Origin: Marinobacter halophilus
Lineage (GTDB): Bacteria; Pseudomonadota; Gammaproteobacteria; Pseudomonadales; Oleiphilaceae
Length of the DNA: 64,000 bases
Direction: 5' to 3'
NCBI RefSeq assembly: GCF_003007685.1
Contig: NZ_PXNN01000017.1
Location: 310,001 to 374,000, forward strand
The notes under the pieces were generated by a model that saw nothing but the letters and a program-made list of their open reading frames with translations, was not told where the DNA came from and made no database searches. The translations under genes were made by a program, and so were the position numbers. Of the stretch, positions 18,699 through 28,063 are shown piece by piece (within the stretch, counting starts at the first letter, position 1; each line of letters begins with the position of its first letter).

Positions 18699-19605
18699 TT
18701 ATGACAGCTCCAACGAATTTTTCCGTGTTGAATGCAGAAGCTGCTTGTTCAACCCCACTGACCGTTATGCGGCCATGAGGAACAACCAGCATTGCATAGT
18801 CGCACAGGTCAGCGAGAATGCGGGCGTCAGGTGATTCCGAGATTGGCGCCGTATCCAGCACGATAAAACGGTCGGGATAGCGCCTGCGAACTGCCTGCAG
18901 AAACTGCTTCATGCGAAACGAGGTAAAAAATTCTGCCGGATTTTCACGCCGACTGCCTGCCGGGATCAGACGCAACCGCGGGATGCCGGTGGGATAGAGT
19001 ATTCTTCCAATGTCGAAGTCCGAATCGTCCAGAAAATCCGTTAGCCCGGCGTCGGGAATAATATCCAGAGTCGAATGCAGTGCGGGTTCTCGCAGATTAC
19101 AATCAATAATCAAAGCTGTCTTAGACTGGTCGAATGCAAAAGCCGCAGCCAGATTCAGCGCTACAAATGAGGCCCCGGCACCAGAACTGGCGCCACTCAC
19201 AACCAGGGTGAAATTGTTACCTCCGGATTTCTCCAATAATTTGGTTCGAAGGTTCCTGAAGTGGTTAACCAGCTTTCTGTTTCTGGATTCAGGATAAATG
19301 ATGCGCCGTTCATCCAGATCGTCCGGTGTCAGCCTGCGTGGCTCTTGCATGCGGACAATCTGTTTGCTTATAACGTACCTGTCCAGGGTTCCAGGGCCCA
19401 GCTCAAGAGAGCTGGGCACCAACATTCGTGAATCATCCGAGTCGGAGAAAGGTACACCGCCTGTGAGCTCTCCGCCGTTACCGTTACCTCGACCTCCGGA
19501 ACCAAGCTGGTAATCGCCACTACCCTCTGAGCTGTTTTGCTCAACGTTTAATTTCTTCTTATCCAGGATTTCGTTTTCCTGGTCGGTTCTGGAATCATTC
19601 ATCAA
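18691..19605 (-). CDS. XrtA-type CpsD/BY-kinase-like ATPase with altered Walker A
   Basis: A 304-residue protein related to the cytoplasmic ATPase of bacterial tyrosine kinases (TIGR03018-like). The ATPase half is visible: NHFRNLRTKLLEKSGG, then VVSGASSGAGASFVALNLA as Walker A (137-153), ALIIDCNLREP as Walker A' (Asp168) and FIVLDTAP as Walker B (Asp251). The invariant lysine of GxGK(S/T) is Ala145, confirmed in the bases (GGT GCC GGG GCC TCA). The C-terminus FVGAVING has no tyrosine cluster. Residues 25-52 form a Gly/Ser-rich linker. It may be a non-catalytic partner of the chain-length protein, whose gene overlaps it by 4 bases. Confidence 0.83.
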   Translation of the reverse strand: MMNDSRTDQENEILDKKKLNVEQNSSEGSGDYQLGSGGRGNGNGGELTGGVPFSDSDDSRMLVPSSLELGPGTLDRYVISKQIVRMQEPRRLTPDDLDERRIIYPESRNRKLVNHFRNLRTKLLEKSGGNNFTLVVSGASSGAGASFVALNLAAAFAFDQSKTALIIDCNLREPALHSTLDIIPDAGLTDFLDDSDFDIGRILYPTGIPRLRLIPAGSRRENPAEFFTSFRMKQFLQAVRRRYPDRFIVLDTAPISESPDARILADLCDYAMLVVPHGRITVSGVEQAASAFNTEKFVGAVING

Positions 19606-21128
19606 AATACTCCCAAAACTGCGGCCAGAGCGACGGCGATATAGGCTCCGGCAACGACGACCGCCATTATTGAAACTGCCAGCGTGATCCTGCGGTCCCG
19701 TCGTTTTTCAAAGGGCGTTCGTACCTCGGGAAGCTGCTCCAGTATCGACAATTCAAGCACATCCTCAATCTGTTCCCGAGAGCGTATCCTTGGGTCTACC
19801 TGCAACAAAGCCGCAACCGCACCAAAAGGCGCGACAAAACCGACAAATAGCCCCGCAAGAGCAAACATTGAAAACTTCGGCCCGGACGGGTTGTTGGGAT
19901 ACTGTGCCGTTTCATTGATCCTGTAATTGAGCCCCTGCCCCTCAATATCGAGGTGCATGGAAACCCTCGCTTTTTCCCGTCGCTTCAGAAGATCGTCATA
20001 GATTTCCCGGTTAACTTCGAGGTCTCGGGTCAGGTCCGAGTATTGGGTTTTGTTTTCCTGAATACGCTCCATGCGCATTGTCTGTTCGGCAATCAGCCTT
20101 TGGATTGACTGAATGCGTGTTTCCACGGTTTCAATATCTGTATTTGTGGTTACCAGGGTCGAGCGAATGTCCTGATAGACCGGATTGGCAATGTTCATAT
20201 CACCAAACGATCTGGGAGATTCCTCTTGGGTCGCAAGAGCTCTTTGCTGCTGATTGCGAAGTTCTGCAATCTGCTCCCGGAGAATGATTATGTCGGGGTA
20301 GGTGTCATGATAGCGCAAACGCAATGCGTCCAACTGCTCTTCCATGGAGTTGATACGCACCTGATACGCATCCAAGGTCTGCCCTTGCCTGATTCTCGGA
20401 TCGATTTCAGCCATTTGTCGGTCAAGCGCATTGGCCCGGGTTTGAAGCTCTTCCCTCTCAAGCTCAGCCAGTTCGAGACGACTTTGAAGGTTAGCCATCC
20501 GGGCATTGGCATTGGCTTCGGTTCCTTCAACATTCTCTGACAGGAACTGCTGCAGGCGTGCCTCTACACCGGCAATCTGGCGCTCATAACTTTTGACTTG
20601 TTTATCGATAAACTCATAAGCCGAACGACTTTCAGCCCTTTTGCGATTACTGTTTTCTTCGATAAACGACTGGCCCAGTTTTTGCGCAACCTGAAAGGCT
20701 CTGAGTGGCGAAGACGCCGAAAAGCCGATGCTGAAGTAATTGTCGCCTCTTGTAGCCACCGACATACCACTCCGGATACCGCTGACGCGACCTGCCAGCG
20801 CTTCCTGGCTGAGGTTTTCGGCATTATCACCAAAAACATCAGTATCCTTTGCAATTTTCTCCATCACAGTACGGGACCAAAGCAGCTCCCTCGCCGCAGA
20901 CGCCTTTTCGCTAATCTTGGTTGTGACGGCCCGCCCTTCCATTAACGGCTGGATGATATTCCTATCGTCGACAAAAATAATAACCTGAGATTGGTACTTA
21001 TAGGGCCACAAAAATCCGACGGCCAGCACAATAAAACTGACAGCAGCGAACACAAACAACGCAAGCCATTTGCGGGTCCGTATCTCGCGTAAGATTTCTG
21101 TCGGTAACCGACTTAATGGAAGTGCCAT
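19602..21128 (-). CDS. Chain-length determinant protein (Wzz/TIGR03007-like)
   Basis: This 508-residue protein has two membrane segments, near residues 22-44 (WLALFVFAAVSFIVLAVGFLW) and near the C-terminus (ITLAVSIMAVVVAGAYIAVALA), with a long periplasmic part between them. That part is full of Glu, Gln, Arg and Leu and should form coiled coils (about 170-400). A NNPSGPKFSMFALAG stretch before an extra hydrophobic segment matches the proline-rich Wzz motif. It is the PEP-CTERM chain-length family. It sets polymer length and spans the periplasm with the Wza-like lipoprotein. The gene is 53 bases after the export gene and overlaps the kinase-like gene. Confidence 0.92.
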   Translation of the reverse strand: MALPLSRLPTEILREIRTRKWLALFVFAAVSFIVLAVGFLWPYKYQSQVIIFVDDRNIIQPLMEGRAVTTKISEKASAARELLWSRTVMEKIAKDTDVFGDNAENLSQEALAGRVSGIRSGMSVATRGDNYFSIGFSASSPLRAFQVAQKLGQSFIEENSNRKRAESRSAYEFIDKQVKSYERQIAGVEARLQQFLSENVEGTEANANARMANLQSRLELAELEREELQTRANALDRQMAEIDPRIRQGQTLDAYQVRINSMEEQLDALRLRYHDTYPDIIILREQIAELRNQQQRALATQEESPRSFGDMNIANPVYQDIRSTLVTTNTDIETVETRIQSIQRLIAEQTMRMERIQENKTQYSDLTRDLEVNREIYDDLLKRREKARVSMHLDIEGQGLNYRINETAQYPNNPSGPKFSMFALAGLFVGFVAPFGAVAALLQVDPRIRSREQIEDVLELSILEQLPEVRTPFEKRRDRRITLAVSIMAVVVAGAYIAVALAAVLGVF

Positions 21129-21180
21129 GGTTATTACCTGTTACCTGAAGACGCCATCTATTGCTTCATTCCTGAATTCA

Positions 21181-21828
21181 TCAAATACGCCTCTCTGGTA
21201 CCGTCAGAATGTCTCCCGGGCGCAGCCGGTAATTGGTTGAAATATCACCTCGGGTCAGTATTTCATCCAGTTTGATCGGGATAGCTACAATCTCTTCGCC
21301 AATCATGCGGTACAGCATTGAGTTGTTTGCAGCTGCAAAAGGTGACAGGCCACCGGAGGTCAACACCATATCCAGCACGGTCATACCTGAACGGTGTGGA
21401 ACGGAGGTTGGTTGCCGAACGGCACCGGTCACCCGGACACGATCACTGAATTCGTGGCTCCCCATACTGGTGACCACCACACTGACTTGTGGTTCGCGAA
21501 TAAACGACGCGAGGCGGTGCTCGATGTCGGCTGCCAGGGCTTCGGGGGCTTTGCCACTGGCCTGAACGTCACCAGCAAGGGGGACGGAAATCTTTCCATC
21601 TGGCCTGACCGGTACGGAAATACTGAGGTCGTCGTTGCGCCAGACTGACACCCGAACGACGTCAGTCGCACCCAGAATGTACTGATCTACACTGTTGGTT
21701 GTATCAACGGCTAAAGCTTTCTGGATCTGCTCCGGTGATGAGGCGCCGGGCCCCCCGGCACAGCCGGCAACAAACACTACTGCGGACAAGGACATCAGCA
21801 GCCCCTGCAATGAATACTTCGATGACAT
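21181..21828 (-). CDS. Polysaccharide export lipoprotein (Wza-like)
   Basis: A 215-residue lipoprotein with lipobox VAGC (Cys23). The mature protein starts with a poly_export domain (YILGATDVVRVSVWRNDDLS, SVPVRPDGKISVPLAGDVQA) followed by one SLBB-like repeat (VRVTGAVRQPTSVPHRSGM, DMVLTSGGLSPFA) and ends at LRPGDILTVPERRI. The length and single SLBB-like repeat match the XrtA-system exporters (TIGR03027), shorter than E. coli Wza. It should form the outer-membrane export channel or its periplasmic ring. It lies between the priming transferase and the chain-length gene. Confidence 0.92.
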   Translation of the reverse strand: MSSKYSLQGLLMSLSAVVFVAGCAGGPGASSPEQIQKALAVDTTNSVDQYILGATDVVRVSVWRNDDLSISVPVRPDGKISVPLAGDVQASGKAPEALAADIEHRLASFIREPQVSVVVTSMGSHEFSDRVRVTGAVRQPTSVPHRSGMTVLDMVLTSGGLSPFAAANNSMLYRMIGEEIVAIPIKLDEILTRGDISTNYRLRPGDILTVPERRI

Positions 21829-21887
21829 TATGATTCCTCTCTGGTTCCGTTTCTGATTCCATGTCTCGGGGAGAGCTGGTCCCGAAA

Positions 21888-23300
21888 CTACCTTGATCCT
21901 TTTTTGAACAATACCACTTCTACTGTCTGAATTATAATCAACAGATCGAGCAACAGACTTTGATTTTTGATGTAGTAAAGGTCGTAACGGAGTTTTTCCC
22001 GGGTGTCCTCTTCATTATCCGCATAAGCAAAGCAGAGCTGGGCCCAGCCGGTCAAACCCGGCTTGACGCGGTGGCGCTCGCTGTAAAACGGTATCGATTC
22101 TGACAGCTTTTCCACGAACACCGGACGTTCCGGGCGCGGGCCCACAAAGGCCATGGTGCCGTTCAGTACATTGAAGATTTGCGGCAATTCGTCAATCCGC
22201 ACTTTGCGGATAAATTCTCCGACCCGGGTAACCCTTGCGTCGTTCTTACTGGCCCAAACCGCACCGTTTTTCTCAGCGTCTGTAATCATTGAGCGAAACT
22301 TGTGCACCTGAAATACGCTGCCATTCAGCCCCACCCGTTCCTGACTGTAGAACACCGGTGCCTTCAGGCCATCCTCGATCTTGATGGCGATGGCAGTCAG
22401 CAGCATTAACGGCAGGCCTGCCAGCAGCAAGGTGGTGGCTGAGAGTATGTCCAGGGAGCGTTTGCCGAAACCGAACACGGAGGAAACGGTAAACCCATCG
22501 GAAAATACCAGCCAGCCGCGGGTAACCATTTCCAGCGCCACTTTCCTGGATTCTCTTTCGTAGAAGGTAGCGCCGTCGACAATCCGGATACCTTCCATTT
22601 TACATTCCAGAAGATCTTCCATGGGCATTCCCTTGCGGCGGTCGTCCACGGCAACCACGATTTCATTGACCGGGTGCTCGACAATGTACTGTTGCAAGGT
22701 GGTCGGGATATTCAGCAGGTACTGTTCACTGATTTCAACGGGCTCGTCCGGCAGGGGCACGAAACCAGTCAATATAAAGCCCTTCCGGTTGAACGGTGTT
22801 CTGAGATCCTCATGAATTTGCCTGGCACGAAAACCGGCCCCCAACACCAGGACTTTTCGTTTAAAGGTTTCCTTACCAACCGTGGCGAAAAAGAGCAAGC
22901 GAACGATGCCAAGCAGGAAAAAACCAAACACGGACCCGGTGGTCAGCACACTGCTGGCGCCCAGATACCACAGCCATTCGTTTGCCAGCAGGTAGGCAAA
23001 ACCGCACAACGGAACGCTGACAAACAGCGCCATGATGGTGCGGAGCATCATCCCGGACATGCCTTCTTCCAGGTGCGACTGGTGAACGCCGATCGCCACC
23101 ATCACCAACAAGTTTGTGGCCGAAAACAACACCGCTGACGGCAACAGGAAGTTGAGGTTTTCAAGGAAGAAGGAAAGATCACCGAAAAAGCGAAAAAATA
23201 CGGCTAAGGCGAAGGCAAACGCCAGCACCAAAAAATCAATCAGGCCGAGGATGACATACGGAAGATGGATGTAGTGTCTGAACAATCTGACGTGGGCCAC
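21888..23300 (-). CDS. Priming glycosyltransferase, XrtA/PEP-CTERM type (TIGR03013-like)
   Basis: The 470-residue protein starts at a GTG with AGGAG six bases upstream. Four N-terminal membrane helices (about 10-150) precede a CoA-binding-like domain (KVLVLGAGFRARQIHEDL) and a C-terminal bacterial sugar transferase domain. That domain has one more helix (LLAGLPLMLLTAIAIKIED) and the PHPT signatures VHKFRSMITDAEKNG, IDELPQIFNVLNGTMAFVGP and RPERPVF. It transfers a sugar phosphate to undecaprenyl phosphate to begin repeat-unit synthesis. It is the first gene of the 23.3-10.2 kb run, so its upstream region should hold the main EPS promoter. Confidence 0.93.
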   Translation of the reverse strand: MAHVRLFRHYIHLPYVILGLIDFLVLAFAFALAVFFRFFGDLSFFLENLNFLLPSAVLFSATNLLVMVAIGVHQSHLEEGMSGMMLRTIMALFVSVPLCGFAYLLANEWLWYLGASSVLTTGSVFGFFLLGIVRLLFFATVGKETFKRKVLVLGAGFRARQIHEDLRTPFNRKGFILTGFVPLPDEPVEISEQYLLNIPTTLQQYIVEHPVNEIVVAVDDRRKGMPMEDLLECKMEGIRIVDGATFYERESRKVALEMVTRGWLVFSDGFTVSSVFGFGKRSLDILSATTLLLAGLPLMLLTAIAIKIEDGLKAPVFYSQERVGLNGSVFQVHKFRSMITDAEKNGAVWASKNDARVTRVGEFIRKVRIDELPQIFNVLNGTMAFVGPRPERPVFVEKLSESIPFYSERHRVKPGLTGWAQLCFAYADNEEDTREKLRYDLYYIKNQSLLLDLLIIIQTVEVVLFKKGSR

Positions 23301-23473
23301 GCCAACTCCTTTTGCTGCTTACAACAAAGAAACAACGCATCCAGTGCGTTTACATACGGCGTTGTACGAGTAGCAGTGTACTGTAATTTTATGTAACTGC
23401 AATCGCCAGCGAAGAAACCGATCATTTTGAGAGTAGATTAAATTGACACATCTGTAACCTGCACCTGTTACAT

Positions 23474-24958
23474 TCAAATGACGAACAGAGCAACGAACTC
23501 ATTCACCGATGTGCCTTCCAGCGTTTTCTGGTCTGTGCAGAGCTCAAAAATCTGATCGCAACGTTGGCCCGGGAACCGGGTGGCAAGATTGTTACGGAAT
23601 TTGTCTTCCAACAGCGGGATCCCCTCTTTTCTGCGGCGCCGGTGCCCGATGGGGTACTCAACGGCGACTTTGTTTGTACTGCTACCATCTTTGAAGAACA
23701 CCTGGATGGCATTGGCAATAGAGCGCTTGTCTTCCTCCAGATATTCGCGGGTGTAGCTTTCATCCTCCACCACGTCCATTTTTTCACGGATCCTGTCGAT
23801 GATCGGGTTGGCTTGGTGGAAGCTGTCTTCATAGTGCTCAGCCGTCAGGTTGCCGAAAATCAACGGTACGGCCACCATGTATTGCAGGCAGTGGTCCCTG
23901 TCCGCGGCGTTGGCCAGCTTGCCCTGTTTGGAGATGATACGGATGGCGGACTCATGGGTGGTGATGACAATGCGATCAATTTCGTCGAGCCGATCTTTGA
24001 TCAGCGGGTGCAGGGTTACCGCCGCTTCCGCCGCGGTCTGGGCATGAAACTCCGCCGGGAAGGAGATTTTAAACAGAGTGTTTTCAATCACGTAGGAGCC
24101 GAATGCCTGTGGTAAAGAAAACTGACGCTTCCCCTCCGGCTTGAGTTTCTGGTCTTTATTGGTTTTGCTGAACAGCACGTCGTAAAAGCCCCACTGGGGC
24201 GCTGTCAGCGCGCTCGGAACGCCCATTTCCCCTCTCATGGCGATATCTGCCAGGCGTACGGCGCGAGATGTTGCATCGCCAGCAGCCCAGGACTTGCGTG
24301 AGCCTGCGTTAGGCGCGTGGCGGTAGGTGCGTAAAGACTGGCCATCTACCCAGGCGTGAGACAAGGCCGACAAAAGTTGCTCGCGATTGGCTCCCATCAG
24401 TTTTGCGGTAACCGCTGTGGATGCCACCTTGACCAGCACCACATGGTCCAACCCAACCCGGTTAAAAGAGTTTTCCAGTGCCAGCACACCCTGGATTTCA
24501 TGGGCCATGATCATGGCTTCCAGCACATCTTTCATGGTCAGCGGCGCCTTACCATCCGCGAGTCGCTTTTGGGACAGATGGTCAGCCACCGCCAAAATGC
24601 CTCCCAGGTTGTCGGACGGATGGCCCCACTCTGCAGCCAACCAAGTGTCGTTGTAGTCCAGCCAGCGGATGATGCAGCCGATGTCCCAAGCGGCTTTTAC
24701 CGGGTCCAGGCGGAATGAGGTACCAGGAACACGGGCGCCGTGGGGCACGACTGTGCCTTCAACGATCGGGCCCAGGTGCTTTGTGCATTCCGGAAATCGC
24801 AGGGCCAGCAGGCCGCAGCCTAAGGTATCCATCAGGCAATTGCGGGCCGTGCTCCAGGCTTCTTTGTTTTTAATTCGATAGCTTAGAGTGTAATCGGCAA
24901 TTGTTTGAATGAGATCGTCGTAGTCGGGGCGTTCATTGAGATCGAATGTTGCAGACAT
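23474..24958 (-). CDS. prpD: 2-methylcitrate dehydratase PrpD
   Basis: From the ATG at 24958 the product is 494 residues. That start has AAGGAG nine bases upstream, and an in-frame start at 25003 lacks such a site. The sequence follows E. coli PrpD closely: LLGPIV-like and PGTSF-like motifs, [73 protein letters not shown] and [12 protein letters not shown]-like residues. It dehydrates 2-methylcitrate to 2-methyl-cis-aconitate in propionate breakdown. It is separate from the prp operon at 36.5-43.4 kb, which uses AcnD/PrpF for the same step, so the cell appears to hold both versions. Confidence 0.93.
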   Translation of the reverse strand: MSATFDLNERPDYDDLIQTIADYTLSYRIKNKEAWSTARNCLMDTLGCGLLALRFPECTKHLGPIVEGTVVPHGARVPGTSFRLDPVKAAWDIGCIIRWLDYNDTWLAAEWGHPSDNLGGILAVADHLSQKRLADGKAPLTMKDVLEAMIMAHEIQGVLALENSFNRVGLDHVVLVKVASTAVTAKLMGANREQLLSALSHAWVDGQSLRTYRHAPNAGSRKSWAAGDATSRAVRLADIAMRGEMGVPSALTAPQWGFYDVLFSKTNKDQKLKPEGKRQFSLPQAFGSYVIENTLFKISFPAEFHAQTAAEAAVTLHPLIKDRLDEIDRIVITTHESAIRIISKQGKLANAADRDHCLQYMVAVPLIFGNLTAEHYEDSFHQANPIIDRIREKMDVVEDESYTREYLEEDKRSIANAIQVFFKDGSSTNKVAVEYPIGHRRRRKEGIPLLEDKFRNNLATRFPGQRCDQIFELCTDQKTLEGTSVNEFVALFVI

Positions 24959-25372
24959 CGAACGGTTCTCCTTAGTCCCGTGCCAAACAATATGTATGGA
25001 CACAAATCAATGCTATCGCATTTATATATATGTCGGAAATACTTACATCAAAAAACAATGCGTTAAATAGCAAACCTATACTTTTCATGAGCTTAAATAA
25101 TGATACTGTGAATGAAAACCACTTCATTACTTTCGCTGACAACTTATAACAAAAAAAGTTTAAAATATTTTTAATAAAATTCGGCGATTACATTCCTCTT
25201 ATTTCACTTCAACTGTTTGTTTGTAATTCAGATCTTTAGCATGAACCGTTTTCAAAGCCGTAATGCCACAATATAGTTTTGCCAGTCTCATCTCCCTTAT
25301 ACTCGTTCCGCTAACGAAGAACAGTCTGTTAGCGAACATCAATCAATCATTTATATAAGTCGGCGATCGACC
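24959..25372. other. AT-rich intergenic region between prpD and FAD oxidase gene
   Basis: These 414 bases separate divergent genes and are much richer in A and T than the flanks. They should hold promoters for both. The only structure I can point to is an inverted repeat AATGAA (25111-25116) and TTCATT (25123-25128) with a 6-base loop. No gene, tRNA or strong terminator is seen. Confidence 0.5.
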
Positions 25373-27007
25373 GTGAAATCAACATTGAACAGCACCTGTA
25401 TCGAATCTGCAATTGCCGAGTGGGTCACCATCCTGGGTGAACCGGGAGTCGTGGCGGCTAGCGCAGAAGATTTTGGCGCCTCGACAATAGGAGCCCGGCG
25501 CTCTATACCGGCGGTGCTCCGCCCGGAAAACCAGGAACAGGTATCAGCGATTCTGCAGGTTGCGCAACGTTGGCAGGTCGCCATATACCCCGTAAGCACG
25601 GGTAATAACTGGGGCTACGGCAGTGCCAATCCGGTGGAAGACGGCTGCGTTATTCTTGATCTCAGCCGGCTTGACCGCATCAGAGATTTTGATCCCGAAT
25701 TGGGAGTTGTCACCGTTGAACCCGGCGTCACCCAAGGCGCTCTGAGACACTTCCTTGATAACCATGAGGGCAATTACCTCGTTCCTGTGACCGGCGCGGG
25801 CCCCACCTGCAGCATTCTTGGAAACGCGCTTGAGCGAGGTTACGGCATAACGCCGATTACTGACCATTTTTCGGCGGTGACAAAAATAGAAGCGATTCTG
25901 CCCGACGGCTCCGTTTACCGGACACCACTTAGCGAACTTGGCGGTGAGGAAGTCGACGGGCTGTTCAAATGGGGTATTGGCCCCTATCTCGATGGGCTTT
26001 TCAGCCAGGGGAATTTCGGCGTGGTTGTGAGCATTACCATCGCGCTTGCACCAGTTCCCGACACCGTGACTGCCTTTTTCTTTTCCACAAAAGACGACGC
26101 CAGACTGGAAGCCCTGGTGCCTGCGGTCAGGGCTGTGTTGCGGACACTCGGCGGCCCGGTTGTGGCGATTAACCTGCTCAACAATCAGCGCATGCTCTCA
26201 ATGATGACGCCCTTTCCCGAAGACAAGGCTGTAGACGGCGTGCTACCGGCTCACGAGGTTGAACGTCTTGCCAACAGCCATGGCGTTCCGGCCTGGAGTG
26301 GGGTTGGCGCAATTTACGCTTCAAAGGAAGTCGCCCAAGCGGCCAGGCGCACACTGCGGCGGCTTCTCGGCCCGGTCACCGACCGTCTTGTCTTTATCAA
26401 TCGGCGAAGAATCAATACAGCCCGAACTATTGCGCGTGTTCTGCCTGGCAGATTCGCGACGAAGGTCTTGGGGATGGCGGATACGCTTTCCGGCGCGCTG
26501 GATATCATGCATGGCACCCCGAATGATGTCGCGTTGGCGCTGGCCTACTGGCGCTCAGGCACCCTGCCCGCAGCCGGACAACCGAAAAACCCCGCACGAG
26601 ACGGCTGTGGACTGATCTGGTTCGCGCCGCTGGTTCCGATACGGGGAAAAGACGTACGCCGCTATATCAATATGATCGAGCGGATTTGCCCGCAGTACGG
26701 CGTCAATCCACTTATTACCCTTACGACGATAAACGATCGCTGCTTCGACTCCACCGTTCCTCTGCTCTTTGATCGCAGAGACACCGATGCGACAGCGCGG
26801 GCCAACGACTGTTATCGCGCACTGTGCGACGCAGGGCGAAAAGAGGGCTTTCTGCCTTACCGCCTGAACGTCGACGCAATGGGCATTCTGAACAGCGGCG
26901 ACTCTGCTTTTACAAGACTGGCCAGTCAATTAAAAGCAGCGGTCGATCCTAATTATATCCTGGCGCCGGGACGTTACGTGCCCAGGATTGAGCGTTACGA
27001 GGCCTGA
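25373..27007 (+). CDS. FAD-dependent oxidase, vanillyl-alcohol oxidase/4-cresol dehydrogenase type
   Basis: A 544-residue flavoprotein starting at a GTG with no clear ribosome site. The N-terminal PCMH FAD domain is well marked: IPAVLRPENQEQVSAILQVA, YPVSTGNNWGYGSANP, GVVTVEPGVTQGALRHFL, GAGPTCSILGNALERGYGIT. The C-terminal cap (from about 270) and length fit the VAO/4-cresol dehydrogenase branch, which oxidises phenolic compounds or desaturates side chains. The gene lies 117 bases upstream of an N-acyl amino acid synthase on the same strand, so an acylated aromatic amino acid is a plausible substrate. That substrate link is inferred. Confidence 0.83.
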   Translation: MKSTLNSTCIESAIAEWVTILGEPGVVAASAEDFGASTIGARRSIPAVLRPENQEQVSAILQVAQRWQVAIYPVSTGNNWGYGSANPVEDGCVILDLSRLDRIRDFDPELGVVTVEPGVTQGALRHFLDNHEGNYLVPVTGAGPTCSILGNALERGYGITPITDHFSAVTKIEAILPDGSVYRTPLSELGGEEVDGLFKWGIGPYLDGLFSQGNFGVVVSITIALAPVPDTVTAFFFSTKDDARLEALVPAVRAVLRTLGGPVVAINLLNNQRMLSMMTPFPEDKAVDGVLPAHEVERLANSHGVPAWSGVGAIYASKEVAQAARRTLRRLLGPVTDRLVFINRRRINTARTIARVLPGRFATKVLGMADTLSGALDIMHGTPNDVALALAYWRSGTLPAAGQPKNPARDGCGLIWFAPLVPIRGKDVRRYINMIERICPQYGVNPLITLTTINDRCFDSTVPLLFDRRDTDATARANDCYRALCDAGRKEGFLPYRLNVDAMGILNSGDSAFTRLASQLKAAVDPNYILAPGRYVPRIERYEA

Positions 27008-27124
27008 CGAGCTGTAACCTCGATACACCCGTAGTACGCCGTCAAATGGATTCAGTACGGCGCTTTTTCTCACTGCGACTATCGCTATATCAGCTTCCTG
27101 AACGGGAAAATGAGGGCCTAAAAA

Positions 27125-27964
27125 ATGAACACAGGGTTTGCACTTCAGGACAAGACAGAACACGGAAATAGCCAGCCAATTCACGAAGACGTCAGCATCA
27201 TTTTTAACTCGGTGTTCAATGTCGAGTTAGCGACATCACCAGAGGCGATTAACGAGGTCTTTGAGGTTCGGTATCAAGTGTATTGCATCGACCGGCCTTT
27301 CGAAGACCCGGATTGCTTCGTTGATAAACGCGAGCACGATGCGTTCGACCCGCGATCCGCCCACGCTCTGATTCGACACCGAATAACGAGAGACAGCGTC
27401 GCTGCTGTTCGTCTCGTTATGGCGGGCGATCACCCTGAGCAGGCCGAGTTTCCCATGGAAGGCCCCTGCATACATCGAATGGATCAACGGGCACAGAGCG
27501 CATTTGCAGCTGCACGCCGCGAGCAGGTGGCGGAAATATCCCGGATGGCAGTCAGCCGGGAGTTCCGGCGACGTCTCAACGAGGACCAATCGTCTTCTGG
27601 TTCCAGTGACTTTGTCTGCTACAGCGACTCGGAAAATGGCAAACGCGCCATGCCCTACATTAGCCTGGGACTGTTCTCCGCTATTCTCCAGATGTCAGTC
27701 AGACACGGCATAACCCACTGGATGGCGGTCATGGAGCCTGCACAGCTGCGCCTGTTAAAGCGGTTTGGTGTGGAATTTGATCATGTCGGGCCCGTGATGG
27801 AGTATCACGGTCGTCGCCGCCCTGCTTTCACCGAGGCTGCGTCACTGATTGAAGGCATAAGAAAGCGTCGTCCGGATGTCTGGTCGCTGATTACGGACGC
27901 TGGGCGATACTTGCCGGCGAAACCGGATATCGGCTACGAGGTAAACGAAAGAGAAGTTGCCTGA
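27125..27964 (+). CDS. PEP-CTERM/exosortase-associated acyltransferase (N-acyl amino acid synthase-like)
   Basis: A 279-residue protein of the autoinducer-synthase fold: EAINEVFEVRYQVYCIDRPF near the N-terminus, an acidic D-x-F-D stretch, HALIRHRITRDSVAAVRLVM, and EQVAEISRMAVSREFRRR, the glutamate-arginine site of LuxI-like acyltransferases. It matches the PEP-CTERM-associated family TIGR03694. Members cloned from environmental DNA make long-chain N-acyl amino acids and have been linked to the exosortase system in published work. Likely donors are acyl-ACPs. It is downstream of an FAD oxidase and followed by a strong terminator. Confidence 0.87.
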   Translation: MNTGFALQDKTEHGNSQPIHEDVSIIFNSVFNVELATSPEAINEVFEVRYQVYCIDRPFEDPDCFVDKREHDAFDPRSAHALIRHRITRDSVAAVRLVMAGDHPEQAEFPMEGPCIHRMDQRAQSAFAAARREQVAEISRMAVSREFRRRLNEDQSSSGSSDFVCYSDSENGKRAMPYISLGLFSAILQMSVRHGITHWMAVMEPAQLRLLKRFGVEFDHVGPVMEYHGRRRPAFTEAASLIEGIRKRRPDVWSLITDAGRYLPAKPDIGYEVNEREVA

Positions 27965-27991
27965 GCCCAAAGCAAGGTCATTATGAAAACA

Positions 27992-28023
27992 AAGAAGCCT
28001 CCGCCGTTTGGCGGAGGCTTCTT
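27992..28023. terminator. Bidirectional rho-independent terminator
   Basis: A perfect 12-bp stem, GAAGCCTCCGCC (27994-28005) with GGCGGAGGCTTC (28010-28021) and a GTTT loop, extended by two A-T pairs on the outside. A-rich sequence precedes it and T-rich sequence follows. It ends the acyltransferase gene from the left and, read on the minus strand, the PEP-CTERM gene from the right. Confidence 0.9.
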
Positions 28024-28063
28024 CAATACGCATCAAAGATTAGACGTTATAACTGAACTAACG

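Noticed and set aside
27125-27964. A LuxI-type homoserine lactone synthase
   Set aside because: The sequence fits the PEP-CTERM acyltransferase family better, there is no LuxR gene nearby, and the context is exosortase-related.
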